This document shows positions 37,724 to 45,715 of a stretch of 64,000 nucleotides of DNA, piece after piece. Below the pieces are notes generated by a model. The model was not told where the DNA came from, searched no databases, and saw nothing but the letters and a program-made list of their open reading frames with translations. Position 1 is the stretch's first letter. Each line of letters begins with the position of its first letter. Source of the stretch: Erysipelothrix piscisicarius. Lineage in GTDB: Bacteria; Bacillota_I; Bacilli_A; Erysipelotrichales; Erysipelotrichaceae. The translations under genes and the position numbers were made by a program. The stretch is taken from contig NZ_CP034234.1 of assembly GCF_003931795.1 (NCBI RefSeq), positions 248,001-312,000 of the forward strand, given 5' to 3'.

Positions 37724-38837
37724 CAAAGATTGTTTCAGCATGATTGATACTTACTTCACGGCCCAAGTCCGTTAATTTAATGATATCTCGATCAATCGTA
37801 ACATACTTTTTCATTTCTAAACTTTCAATAATTTTTTGTATCTTTGTTTGAGACCAGTTGAGGTGTTCATAAATACTCCATACACCCGCTTCTTCTGCTT
37901 CTACTTCACTTTCTTCGTGATTAAACAGATGGAAGAGAACTGTAAGTTCAGCAAATTCGCTTTTTTGTTGGTGACGGCGAATTTTATTTGAAATTAAACC
38001 CTCTCGTGGCGAGAAGAGAAATACGATACCAAATGAGATTCCTGTCATCAGTGCCATACTTCCAGCTATTGAAACGTCAAAATGACTTGCGAATTGATAA
38101 CCCGTGATGGCATTAAAGATTGCGAACCCAGAACTAATAAGAATCAATTTAACTAAGTCATGTGTCAATAAGAATGCTGTGATTGGAGGTCCAATCATAA
38201 ATGCGATAACAAGCACCGATCCAACGGCATTAAATGCACCGACAGCCGTTACTGAAATAAGCGTCATTAACGCATAATGTAGGAGTACAGGCGCAAAGCC
38301 CAGTGTTGCGGCAAGAAGTGGATCAAAACTTGTAAGTTTTAGTTCTTTAAAGAATATTAGTACAAAGAGTAAATCAACAACGAGTATAACCGACATCGTA
38401 ACTAAACTCTTTGGCAACTCCATCCCAAGAACGAGCATTGTATCAAATGGCGCGAAAGCAATTTCACCTAATAATACTGCATCGGTATCTAAGTGTACCG
38501 AACCTGCATATCGCGTAATTAAGATAATTGCGATACTAAAGAGCAGTGGAAATACAACACCAATTGAGGATTCTTCTGAAAGAAGACGCGTACTCTGCAA
38601 CATCTCAATCAGGTATACGGTGAGCACACCTGTAATTGATGCCCCTAAAATAAGGATTGGGGAGTTAAAATCATGAGTAATAATGAATCCTATAACGATC
38701 CCCAATAAAATCGTATGCGTAATTGCATCACTCATCATCGCCATTTTTTTAAGAACTAAGAATACACCGAGTAATGAACAGGATAAAGCGACGACAACCG
38801 CAATCATCATGATTTGCATTGGAATTGATATTGTCAT
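37716..38837 (-). CDS. Mn/Zn/Fe ABC transporter permease with C-terminal winged helix (second permease)
   Basis: A 373-residue permease of the ABC-3 (ZnuB/MntB/TroD) family with eight or nine membrane segments (about 1-285). The conserved late stretch AVGSVLVIAFMIGPPITAFLLT is present (core VGSVLVIAFMIGPPITA). An extra cytoplasmic part of about 85 residues (about 288-373) has a winged helix-turn-helix look (WSQTKIQKIIESLEMKKYVTID), related to the DtxR DNA-binding domain. It overlaps the first permease gene by 4 bases. The gene order repressor, binding protein, ATPase, permease, permease contains the same set as the tro operon. Confidence 0.92.
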   Translation of the reverse strand: MTISIPMQIMMIAVVVALSCSLLGVFLVLKKMAMMSDAITHTILLGIVIGFIITHDFNSPILILGASITGVLTVYLIEMLQSTRLLSEESSIGVVFPLLFSIAIILITRYAGSVHLDTDAVLLGEIAFAPFDTMLVLGMELPKSLVTMSVILVVDLLFVLIFFKELKLTSFDPLLAATLGFAPVLLHYALMTLISVTAVGAFNAVGSVLVIAFMIGPPITAFLLTHDLVKLILISSGFAIFNAITGYQFASHFDVSIAGSMALMTGISFGIVFLFSPREGLISNKIRRHQQKSEFAELTVLFHLFNHEESEVEAEEAGVWSIYEHLNWSQTKIQKIIESLEMKKYVTIDRDIIKLTDLGREVSINHAETIFDR

Positions 38838-39967
38838 AACTGATCACCTCGATTTTGTTCGTATTCTAATTTCGCAACACGCGTTAACTTAAAGTACATT
38901 GAGTCATCAACCCGTTCGACCATATGTCGTTTCTTGAGATTATTGAAGAGACGATCAAACGATTTTCCTTCACGATGATGATCAATAATACATGCTTCTT
39001 GTAATTGTTCTTTTGTAAACTGTGCATCAATATCAAGCAATTGATGTGTCAATAAATTAATAATTGCCATATCTGCTTCAAATGCTTGTTTTGCACCGTG
39101 TTGACGGAGACCTTTGTTAATAATTCCACGTCCAGGAGCAAATAGAAGACTTACAATAACAATACTGCTTGCAATCACGACAACCGCAGGACCTGTAGGA
39201 AATTTATTTATGAGAGAACTTACGATGGTTCCTCCAAGACCTGAAATTGCACCAAATACTGCAGCAAGAATTGTCATTCCTGTTAAGGATCGGGTCCATT
39301 GTCGAGCAGCAACTGCAGGTGCAATAATAAGTGCTGACATTAAGACAACCCCTACCATCTGTATTCCCATAATAATTGCAGCGACAATAAATCCAGATAA
39401 TACAATATTAAGAAACTGTGTGGATAACCCAATTGAATGCGCATAAATCGGATCAAATGAGAACACCTTAATTTCTTTCCATAATAAGATCATAAGAACA
39501 ACCACAACAAGGGTTACCCCTATTACAAAGTAAACATCTCTTTGTAGAATTGTGGCCGCTTGACCAAATAGAAATCGTTCCAAACCAGCTTGTTGTGAAT
39601 CCGGCATTTTTTGAATATGAGTAAGAAGAATAAATCCTACCCCAAAGAATACCGACATCACAAGTGCCATTGCACTCTCGAAATTTATTCGAGTGTTGTT
39701 TGAGATTGAGTTAATAATTAACGTTGCAAGAAGACCTGCAATAAGGGCACCTAGAAGCAATATCTCTGTATTTTTAGTTCCGGTCATAATAAATGACACC
39801 GTAATCCCAGCTAATGCTGAGTGAGCAATACTGTCTCCAAGTAAACTTTGTTTTCGAAGTACCGCAAATGTTCCAGTAACTCCGGTAAGAATTCCTAACG
39901 CAATCGATCCAAGTGCAACGATTTGAAATGTATAGTTACTAAACAAATCGATAATTGCATTTATCAT
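38834..39967 (-). CDS. Mn/Zn/Fe ABC transporter permease with C-terminal winged helix (first permease)
   Basis: A 377-residue ABC-3 permease (TroC/MntC-like) with about nine membrane segments and the conserved MVGVVLMSALIIAPAVAARQW (core VVLMSALIIAPAVAA). It also has a cytoplasmic C-terminal winged-helix-like extension (about 295-377, including KSFDRLFNNLKKRHMVERVDD). The ATG at 39967 overlaps the ATPase stop by four bases (ATGA); the longer frame to 40048 is out-of-frame reading of the ATPase gene. Together with its partner it forms the membrane channel. Confidence 0.92.
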   Translation of the reverse strand: MINAIIDLFSNYTFQIVALGSIALGILTGVTGTFAVLRKQSLLGDSIAHSALAGITVSFIMTGTKNTEILLLGALIAGLLATLIINSISNNTRINFESAMALVMSVFFGVGFILLTHIQKMPDSQQAGLERFLFGQAATILQRDVYFVIGVTLVVVVLMILLWKEIKVFSFDPIYAHSIGLSTQFLNIVLSGFIVAAIIMGIQMVGVVLMSALIIAPAVAARQWTRSLTGMTILAAVFGAISGLGGTIVSSLINKFPTGPAVVVIASSIVIVSLLFAPGRGIINKGLRQHGAKQAFEADMAIINLLTHQLLDIDAQFTKEQLQEACIIDHHREGKSFDRLFNNLKKRHMVERVDDSMYFKLTRVAKLEYEQNRGDQL

Positions 39968-40710
39968 GATTTTACAATACCTCCTACATCTGTATGGTAG
40001 GTAAGTTTTAGGTTTTCTTGAGTAAAGGTATTTTGAACAGGACCCCACGCAACAAGTTTTACATTAACAAGTGCTATGTTATCAAAATAACCTTCAATGC
40101 TTGTTAGGTCGTGATGCACAACAATTACCGTTTTACCTGCTGCCGCAAGTTCTTTGAGCAATGTCATCAAGATTTCTTCTGTCTTAACATCTACCCCTTT
40201 TAAAGGCTCATCTAAGATATAAATCTCAGCTTGTTGTGTTAATGCACGAGCAAGGAAAACACGTTGTTGTTGTCCACCTGAGAGTTGACTAATTTGTCGA
40301 TCCCGATAAGCACTCATTCCAACACGTTCGAGCATCTCATTTGCGATTTCACGGTCTTCTTTACGTGGGCGTTTAATCCATCCAATATGACCATAACGTC
40401 CCATCAAAACGATGTCTTCCACGGTAGCGGGAAAATCCCAGTCAACACTTCCGCTTTGAGGTACATAAGCGATATTCTTATATTCATCCTTTTGATGCTG
40501 TCCATTTATTGTTATTTTTCCAGAAATAGGTTTTAAAAGACCCATAATCGCCTTAATCATAGTCGATTTCCCTGCACCGTTAGGTCCAACAATTGCGGTC
40601 AATTTCCCCTTTTCAAATTTTACATCACAATCCCATAGAACAGGTTTAACGTCATAAGTGACCGTCAAATCTTCAACTTCGATTGCATATTCCTTCTCTG
40701 CCATATTCAC
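39964..40710 (-). CDS. Metal ABC transporter ATP-binding protein
   Basis: A 248-residue ABC ATPase of the manganese/zinc importer type. Walker A is GPNGAGKST (about 38-46), the Q-loop is in YVPQSG, the signature is LSGGQQQRV (about 143-151), Walker B is IYILDEPLKGVD (about 162-173) and the switch His is in VVHHD. It powers the two downstream permeases, with which it is translationally coupled. The stop codon of the binding-protein gene is 13 bases upstream. Confidence 0.95.
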   Translation of the reverse strand: MNMAEKEYAIEVEDLTVTYDVKPVLWDCDVKFEKGKLTAIVGPNGAGKSTMIKAIMGLLKPISGKITINGQHQKDEYKNIAYVPQSGSVDWDFPATVEDIVLMGRYGHIGWIKRPRKEDREIANEMLERVGMSAYRDRQISQLSGGQQQRVFLARALTQQAEIYILDEPLKGVDVKTEEILMTLLKELAAAGKTVIVVHHDLTSIEGYFDNIALVNVKLVAWGPVQNTFTQENLKLTYHTDVGGIVKS

Positions 40711-40723
40711 ACTCCCTTTTCTT

Positions 40724-41638
40724 TTATTTTAAGTTGTCTACAATTGTATCAACATTAATTTTATACGTCTCGATATAGCTCGCATCTTCTTTTAAGGAGT
40801 CCGAATAAATTTCTCCACCAATTGAAACATCAAAACCACGGTCTTTTACTGCTGCTTGTAACGATTCAATTGTTTTCTTAGGTACGCTTGATTCTGTATA
40901 AATTGCTTTAATTTTTCGATCAACAATCAAGTCTGAAACTTTATTGATATCTGCGATACCCGCTTCAGATTGTGTTGAAATCCCTTGGATTGCTTCCACA
41001 TGAACACCAAAGTATCGACCAAAGTATGCGAACGCATCATGGGCTGTAACTAATACAAGTTGTTGTTCTGGAATCTCAGCAATACGATTTTTAATGTACG
41101 TATCCATATCTGATAATTCAGATACATATTCTGTTGCATTATTTTGATAATAATCTTTGTTCTCTGCATCAAATGCTGATAATTTATCCGCTACATGTTG
41201 TGCACTTTTTTTCCAAAGATTTACGTCAAACCAAATGTGTGGGTCATGACCCCCTTGTTCTTCATCATTAATGATGTCACTTGGTACAAGTGCATCTTCA
41301 AGTTTAATAATGTTTTTACCAGATCCTTCAAGACCCGATAGAACATCATCCAATTTAGCTTCAAGATGAACACCATTAAATGCTACAACGTCCGCTTCTT
41401 GGATTGCTTTAACATCACTTGGCTTTGCTTTATACAAGTGAGGGTCAACACCAGCAACCATCATTCCATTAACGGTTACCTTATCTCCACCAATAATTTC
41501 CACCAGGTCTTTAATCATTGTTGTTGTCGCAACAACATTAAGTTTCCCCTCTTTTTCAGTCGATGGTTTATCGGGTGCGGATTTACATCCTGTTAATACT
41601 AAGAGTGAAACAAGTAAAACTGCTAATATTTTTTTCAT
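40724..41638 (-). CDS. Metal-binding lipoprotein of the ABC importer (TroA-like)
   Basis: A 304-residue cluster A-I solute-binding protein (ZnuA/MntA/TroA family), anchored by a lipoprotein signal with Cys18 in VLTGC. Predicted metal ligands are His67 (VDPHLY), His134 (HDPHIWFD), His200 (TAHDAF) and an acidic residue near 280 (GGEIYSD). Three His plus one Asp/Glu is the TroA/ZnuA-type set; classic PsaA-type Mn proteins have Glu at the third position, so Zn as well as Mn is possible. There is no long His-rich loop as in ZnuA. The gene begins one base after the repressor stop codon. Confidence 0.93.
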   Translation of the reverse strand: MKKILAVLLVSLLVLTGCKSAPDKPSTEKEGKLNVVATTTMIKDLVEIIGGDKVTVNGMMVAGVDPHLYKAKPSDVKAIQEADVVAFNGVHLEAKLDDVLSGLEGSGKNIIKLEDALVPSDIINDEEQGGHDPHIWFDVNLWKKSAQHVADKLSAFDAENKDYYQNNATEYVSELSDMDTYIKNRIAEIPEQQLVLVTAHDAFAYFGRYFGVHVEAIQGISTQSEAGIADINKVSDLIVDRKIKAIYTESSVPKKTIESLQAAVKDRGFDVSIGGEIYSDSLKEDASYIETYKINVDTIVDNLK

Positions 41639-41639
41639 A

Positions 41640-42293
41640 CTATTCCTCGCTATCTAATATTACGTAGATTTCTTGTGATGCCTTATGACTTACCGGAACA
41701 TGACGATTGTCGATCAAGATATGGTGGGGTCCCTCATATGGATCAACTTCCACAACTTCAAACGTTGCACCTAAATTTAATTTCACATGTTCTAAATAAT
41801 TTAAGAGTTCTTCGTGATCACGTACTTTCGCTAGCACACCACGTTGGCCTTTTTTTAATGAACTTAATGGGACTGACAGATTCGTATCTGCCGTCGCATT
41901 TCCATAAATCCGACTTCCGTGAGGACAGTGTTCTGGAAAACCTAGAAATTCATTTAACCGATCTGCAAGGAGTTCTGAAGTACCATGTTCAAGAACTTCC
42001 GCATCTTCGTGAACTTCAGTCCATGAATAACCAAGATGCTCTACAAGAAATACTTCCCAAAGACGATGCTTACGAACTAACGTTTTGGCTTCATTTGTTC
42101 CCTTTTCCGTTAAAGATAATCCAAGTTGTTTATCTTTAACGACATGATCTGATTCAATAAGCTTTCGAACCATCTCACTTGTTGAAGCAGGAGAAACGCC
42201 TAATCGTTCCGCAAGTTCTTTATTGGTTAGCTTTTCATTTTTTTCATTACATGAGTAAATTGTTTTAATATAATCTTCACGATTCGGTGTCAT
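41640..42293 (-). CDS. DtxR/MntR-family metal-dependent repressor
   Basis: A 217-residue three-domain regulator: N-terminal winged helix (NREDYIKTIYS, LAERLGVSPASTSEMVRKL, about 1-70), a metal-binding and dimer domain (HRLWEVFLVEHLGYSWTEVH, EDAEVLEHGTS), and a C-terminal SH3-like FeoA domain (about 140-217). The position of the DtxR metal-binding Cys appears to be Glu (EDAEVLEH), as in Mn-responsive MntR/TroR/SloR. It is the first gene of the transporter operon and probably represses it through the box at 42311-42329. Confidence 0.92.
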   Translation of the reverse strand: MTPNREDYIKTIYSCNEKNEKLTNKELAERLGVSPASTSEMVRKLIESDHVVKDKQLGLSLTEKGTNEAKTLVRKHRLWEVFLVEHLGYSWTEVHEDAEVLEHGTSELLADRLNEFLGFPEHCPHGSRIYGNATADTNLSVPLSSLKKGQRGVLAKVRDHEELLNYLEHVKLNLGATFEVVEVDPYEGPHHILIDNRHVPVSHKASQEIYVILDSEE

Positions 42294-42310
42294 TGCATAC
42301 CTCTTTCTAA

Positions 42311-42342
42311 TAATTAGTCTAACCTAATTCATTAGTAGTATA
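42311..42342 (-). promoter_or_regulatory. DtxR-type operator and -10 of the metal transporter operon
   Basis: AATTAGTCTAACCTAATT (42312-42329) is an inverted repeat with 6-bp arms. Its complement AATTAGGTTAGACTAATT resembles the DtxR/IdeR consensus TTAGGTTAGSCTAACCTAA. A TATACT -10 (42337-42342 on the minus strand) lies just upstream, so a bound repressor would block the promoter. The start codon of the repressor gene is 18 bases further on. Confidence 0.7.
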
Positions 42343-42439
42343 CACCTAACCTCTATGTTATGCAACCCATTATCCATCATTTTCCTTTCACACACTTACA
42401 CACAGTCCCGTGTTACATTAAGATAAAAGAGGTCTTTCT

Positions 42440-43099
42440 ATGAAATATATTTGGCACGGGCATTCATGTTTTGAAATTATTTGTAACAACAATCGTATGA
42501 TTATTGATCCATTTATTACAGGAAATCCTTTAAGCACGACCGATATCACTGAGATATCCGTGGATGCGATTCTCATAACGCACGCACATGAAGACCACGT
42601 GGGTGATGCAGCCCGAATCGCGAAACAAAATAACGCCCCGATTATTTGTATCGTAGAGCTTGCGAATTACTTCGAGGAAGAAGGGCTTGAAACCATTGGG
42701 ATGAACTTGGGTGGAACGTAGCGTCTTCCCTTTGCGTCCATAAAAATGACGCCTTCCCTCCATTCTTCATCTTATAAAGGAAAGGAACTAGGTGTCGCTG
42801 CTGGATTTGTCATCGATGATGGGACTTCTCGTTTCTATCATGCGGGAGATACCGCACTATTTAGTGATATGGAACTTATCGGTCCAGTTGACATCGCATG
42901 CCTTCCCATTGGAGATCACTTTACGATGGGTATTGAGGATGCAGCTCATGCTCCCCACTTTATTTCATCCCAGTACTATATACCTATGCACTATAATACC
43001 TTTCCCCTCATTCAAGCGGATCCAGAATTGTTTAAACTAAAATGCTCCCCCAAAAAAGTTATGATCCCCAAAATAGGCGAAATATATCACGTAAACTGA
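42440..43099 (+). pseudogene. UPF0173-type metallo-beta-lactamase-fold hydrolase with an in-frame TAG
   Basis: Two frames in the same phase (42440-42721 and 42722-43099) are separated only by TAG at 42719-42721 (GGA ACG TAG CGT). Read through, the protein has 219 residues, the usual UPF0173 length. The metal-binding HAHEDH motif is at about residues 50-55, a later His in PALHSS-like TPSLHSSS (about 107), Asp in HAGDTALF (about 138) and a final His in IPMHYNTFP (about 190). The first fragment lacks the later ligands and would be inactive. CAG (Gln) or TGG (Trp) is the likely original codon. AGAGGT precedes the ATG. Confidence 0.85.
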
Positions 43100-43197
43100 C
43101 ATCTAAGCGTGGTTTTGTTGTATATAGAATGTTTTCTCTCTTTCAGTATTGTTTAGTAAACATAGAGGAGTATAATTAAAATAAAGGAGTGATAATT

Positions 43198-43671
43198 ATG
43201 TTACAGGAAAGAATTAATCGTGTTATTAATAATCATCAAATGAGTTGCGAACACCGCAGTCATTACCTCTATATCTTAAAAGGATTTAATGTTGTCCTTG
43301 ATCGATTTACGGTTCCCGTTGAGAATTTAGATATCAATCGTATTGAAGAACAAAAAAACTTCTACATTAAATATGAGGAAGCGATGACCCTGGGAGATGG
43401 CATCATCAAACGACTTAAAGATAATAACTATGATATTTGGATTGTTGAGTTTAACCTTTTTGAAGGGGCTTATCTTGCAAAACGGGTTCTTTCAGATTAT
43501 CTTGAAGCAACACCACTTGATGATTTCTATCTCGTTCAATATCCTGATCTTTCATGGGTGGAAACGCATAAAACGATTGCGATTTTCAACACTGATAATC
43601 CCCTCAAGGGAATTTCTGACATGCCATTGGATAATGATGCCCGTCTTGATTTGTTTAAATCTATGAAATAA
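43198..43671 (+). CDS. Conserved-looking protein of unknown function
   Basis: A 157-residue soluble protein beginning MLQERINRVINNHQMSC, with mixed helix and strand character and no motif I can name. AAGGAG lies eight bases before the ATG, and a promoter is visible upstream (TTGTTT and TATAAT, 16 bases apart, near 43147-43174). Codon use and length look normal. It stands alone before an insertion sequence. Confidence 0.75.
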   Translation: MLQERINRVINNHQMSCEHRSHYLYILKGFNVVLDRFTVPVENLDINRIEEQKNFYIKYEEAMTLGDGIIKRLKDNNYDIWIVEFNLFEGAYLAKRVLSDYLEATPLDDFYLVQYPDLSWVETHKTIAIFNTDNPLKGISDMPLDNDARLDLFKSMK

Positions 43672-43774
43672 AAAAACTTAGTATAAAAGGAACTGACCTA
43701 GTTCCGTGGGACTAAAGAAAAAAACCTCTTGTATGAGAATTATTGTAAAATAGTTCAATATAGGAGGTTTTTAT

Positions 43775-44089
43775 ATGGGAACACGAACTATGCATAGCTA
43801 TGAGACAAAGATGAAAGTTATAGAAATGAAATTGGCAGGCTACTCAAGCAGGTTTATTCAGACTGAACTTGGAATAAAAAATGTAACACAAGTCAAAACA
43901 TGGTGGAGATGGTATCGAAATGGTGAACACTATCGATTTTCTCAACCTGTAGGCAAGCAATATACTTTTGGAAAAGGGCCTGAAGGAGACACGGTCGAAG
44001 AAACACAAAGACTTAGAATTAAATCTTTGGAGCAACAAATTGAACTATTAAAAGTATTTGAAAGAGAAAGGATGTGGTTCCTGAAATAA
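43775..44089 (+). CDS. IS3-family transposase OrfA (second type)
   Basis: A 104-residue DNA-binding protein: helix-turn-helix (ETKMKVIEMKLAGYSSRFI, about 12-45), basic middle part and C-terminal coiled coil (RLRIKSLEQQIELLKVFERE). TAGGAGG precedes the ATG. Its 3' end overlaps orfB, which lies in the -1 frame, so an OrfAB fusion by frameshifting is likely. It is not similar by eye to OrfA of the other IS. Confidence 0.9.
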   Translation: MGTRTMHSYETKMKVIEMKLAGYSSRFIQTELGIKNVTQVKTWWRWYRNGEHYRFSQPVGKQYTFGKGPEGDTVEETQRLRIKSLEQQIELLKVFERERMWFLK

Positions 44090-44925
44090 TCATCAAGCTC
44101 GTTGAAGAGTATCGCAACACTGTATCTCTTAAAGATATCTTGAATCTTTTTGGGGTACCTAAGTCAACGTATTACCGTTGGACTAAAAAAGAGCAACTAG
44201 AGTCTAATAATTATTCTGTCAATGAAGCATTAGTAATTGAACTTTGTAAAGAAAATAAATTTCGTTATGGATATCGAAAAATAACTGCATTAATTCGAAA
44301 AGAAAGAATTATCAATAAGAACACTGTTCAAAAGATAATGCAGAAACACCAATGTCAATGCCGTGTTAAGGTCAAACGGTATCGAAAAAACAAAAATCCG
44401 AAGATCATTATGCCCAATATCATTAATCGCGACTTTAAATCACTACGTCCTCTAGAGAAATTGGTGACAGATATCACTTACATCCCTTATGGCCATAAGA
44501 TGCTCTATTTATCTACGATCATGGATTTATATAATGGTGAGATTATTGCGTCTACATTGAGTGACAGACAAAACCTAGAATGTGTGGTTGATACATTAAA
44601 TCAACTTCCGGATATCGTTCAGCCATGTATTCTTCATTCTGATCAAGGGAGTGTCTATACATCAAAAGAGTATCAACTCAAAGTAAAAAATAAAAGCATT
44701 ACCATGAGTATGTCCCGTAAGGGTACACCCGCTGATAATGCTCCTATCGAATCGTTTCATGCCTCGCTAAAGTGTGAAACATTCGAATTAAACCCAGAAC
44801 TAAAGGGTTCTACTGAAATTGTATCACAAACTGTGATAAACTATTTAAAATATTACAATGAAAATCGAATACAAGAAAAGCTAGGATATCAATCTCCCGT
44901 AAATTATCGGTTAACTTCATCCTAA
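44074..44925 (+). CDS. IS3-family transposase OrfB (second type)
   Basis: A 283-residue DDE transposase with intact catalytic residues: Asp in LVTDITYI (about 131), Asp in LHSDQGSVY (about 190) and Glu in DNAPIESFHASLK (about 228). The N-terminal HTH_21-like region includes STYYRW and RYGYRKI. The listed start is a GTG inside orfA; expression as an OrfAB fusion by -1 frameshifting is more likely. The gene is undamaged, so this element may still be active. Confidence 0.92.
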   Translation: MVPEIIIKLVEEYRNTVSLKDILNLFGVPKSTYYRWTKKEQLESNNYSVNEALVIELCKENKFRYGYRKITALIRKERIINKNTVQKIMQKHQCQCRVKVKRYRKNKNPKIIMPNIINRDFKSLRPLEKLVTDITYIPYGHKMLYLSTIMDLYNGEIIASTLSDRQNLECVVDTLNQLPDIVQPCILHSDQGSVYTSKEYQLKVKNKSITMSMSRKGTPADNAPIESFHASLKCETFELNPELKGSTEIVSQTVINYLKYYNENRIQEKLGYQSPVNYRLTSS

Positions 44926-44948
44926 CTTGGTTTTTTCTTTAGTCCCAA

Positions 44949-44981
44949 GGAACTAGGTCAGTTCCGAACTGACCTAGTTCC
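44949..44981. repeat. Perfect 16-bp inverted repeat at the right edge of the IS
   Basis: GGAACTAGGTCAGTTC and GAACTGACCTAGTTCC are perfect complements separated by one base. The left arm is the IS terminal repeat; the right arm lies outside it. This suggests a pre-existing hairpin at the insertion site or a remnant of another IS end. It could also terminate the sortase transcript arriving from the right. Confidence 0.7.
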
Positions 44982-45003
44982 AGGAAACGGTGTTTTTATA
45001 TGT

Positions 45004-45627
45004 TTAACGAGTTGGTTCAGAGCTTTCAAGCTCTGCTTTGATTATTGTACGGTTAACGCTGTAATCGTTCGCTTCGGTACAAGTCACAAGTGTAAGTGTT
45101 GCACCACGTGATTCATCGTCATTCAGTACAGAAGTATCCGTATAAGGTACTTCAAAGTTGTCATAGACTTTATAGATATAAGTTGTATTATCTTCTTTTC
45201 GATGCAATTTAATTGTATCGCCTTTTTCGATTTTTTCGAAATCACGGAAGACACAGCTTGCACAACGTCCATTATGTCCTGCTATCGAGAAGTTTCCTTC
45301 TCCAGGCGGGTCAATTGAACGATTCCAAGCTACAACATAACGGTTGAGATAACCCCAGTCGTTTGATTTCACAATCAAATGGTTGATATCAAGTTTTTCA
45401 ATCTCGATCGAGCCCCATTTATCCGTCTCTTGTTTTGAAGGACCATCAGAATCATCTTGAGGTAGGGGAGCATTTAGAAAGTCTTGTAATTCTCGTTTGA
45501 GCGCTTCGCGTTCAAGGTAAGAAGAACCGACATCGTAAATGATTATTCCTAATCCAGCGAGGATCATCATGATTCCTAAAAAACCAAATAAATTAAATTT
45601 TTTCTTTTTCTTAGTATTGTTTTCCAT
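45004..45627 (-). CDS. Sortase-family transpeptidase
   Basis: A 207-residue membrane-anchored cysteine transpeptidase. It has a basic N-terminus, a membrane segment (about 12-32), then a sortase barrel with the catalytic triad His118 (AGHNG), Cys183 (TLVTCTE) and Arg193 (SVNRTII). The TLxTC motif is standard. The subclass (D/E-like by its short length) is a guess. It would attach sorting-signal proteins to the wall, but no LPxTG-type substrate is encoded in the window. The ATG at 45627 has AAGGTGG at a proper distance; the frame is open to 45690. Confidence 0.9.
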   Translation of the reverse strand: MENNTKKKKKFNLFGFLGIMMILAGLGIIIYDVGSSYLEREALKRELQDFLNAPLPQDDSDGPSKQETDKWGSIEIEKLDINHLIVKSNDWGYLNRYVVAWNRSIDPPGEGNFSIAGHNGRCASCVFRDFEKIEKGDTIKLHRKEDNTTYIYKVYDNFEVPYTDTSVLNDDESRGATLTLVTCTEANDYSVNRTIIKAELESSEPTR

Positions 45628-45690
45628 AGTCATCCACCTTAAATACATTATATAGATTGTAAAACAGAATATCAATATAAGGTCCTCCAT

Positions 45691-45698
45691 GATATAAT
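45691..45698 (+). promoter_or_regulatory. Extended -10 promoter of dnaX
   Basis: TGATATAAT ending at 45698 fits TGnTATAAT. The dnaX ATG is 18 bases downstream, with AAAGGTG between them. Confidence 0.5.
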
Positions 45699-45715
45699 GA
45701 GATAAAGGTGATAAT

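Larger units (their letters stand above)
43689..44965 (+). mobile_element. Second type of IS3-family element with long palindromic ends
   Basis: Inverted repeats of about 37 bp flank the two transposase genes. The left end reads GGAACTGACCTAGTTCC (43689-43705), one spacer base, then TGGGACTAAAGAAAAAAACC. The right end (44928-44965) is its reverse complement except for the spacer base and one A. The element is about 1,277 bp. An extra copy of GAACTGACCTAGTTCC lies just outside the right end (44966-44981). No short target duplication is obvious. It sits between the orphan gene at 43198 and the sortase gene. Confidence 0.85.

Noticed and set aside
13588-44965. Composite transposon between the IS copies
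   Set aside because: The two identical IS3 copies are in the same orientation, but the 11 kb between them is ordinary chromosomal sequence (alr, proC and others), and the copies have different target duplications at their own ends.
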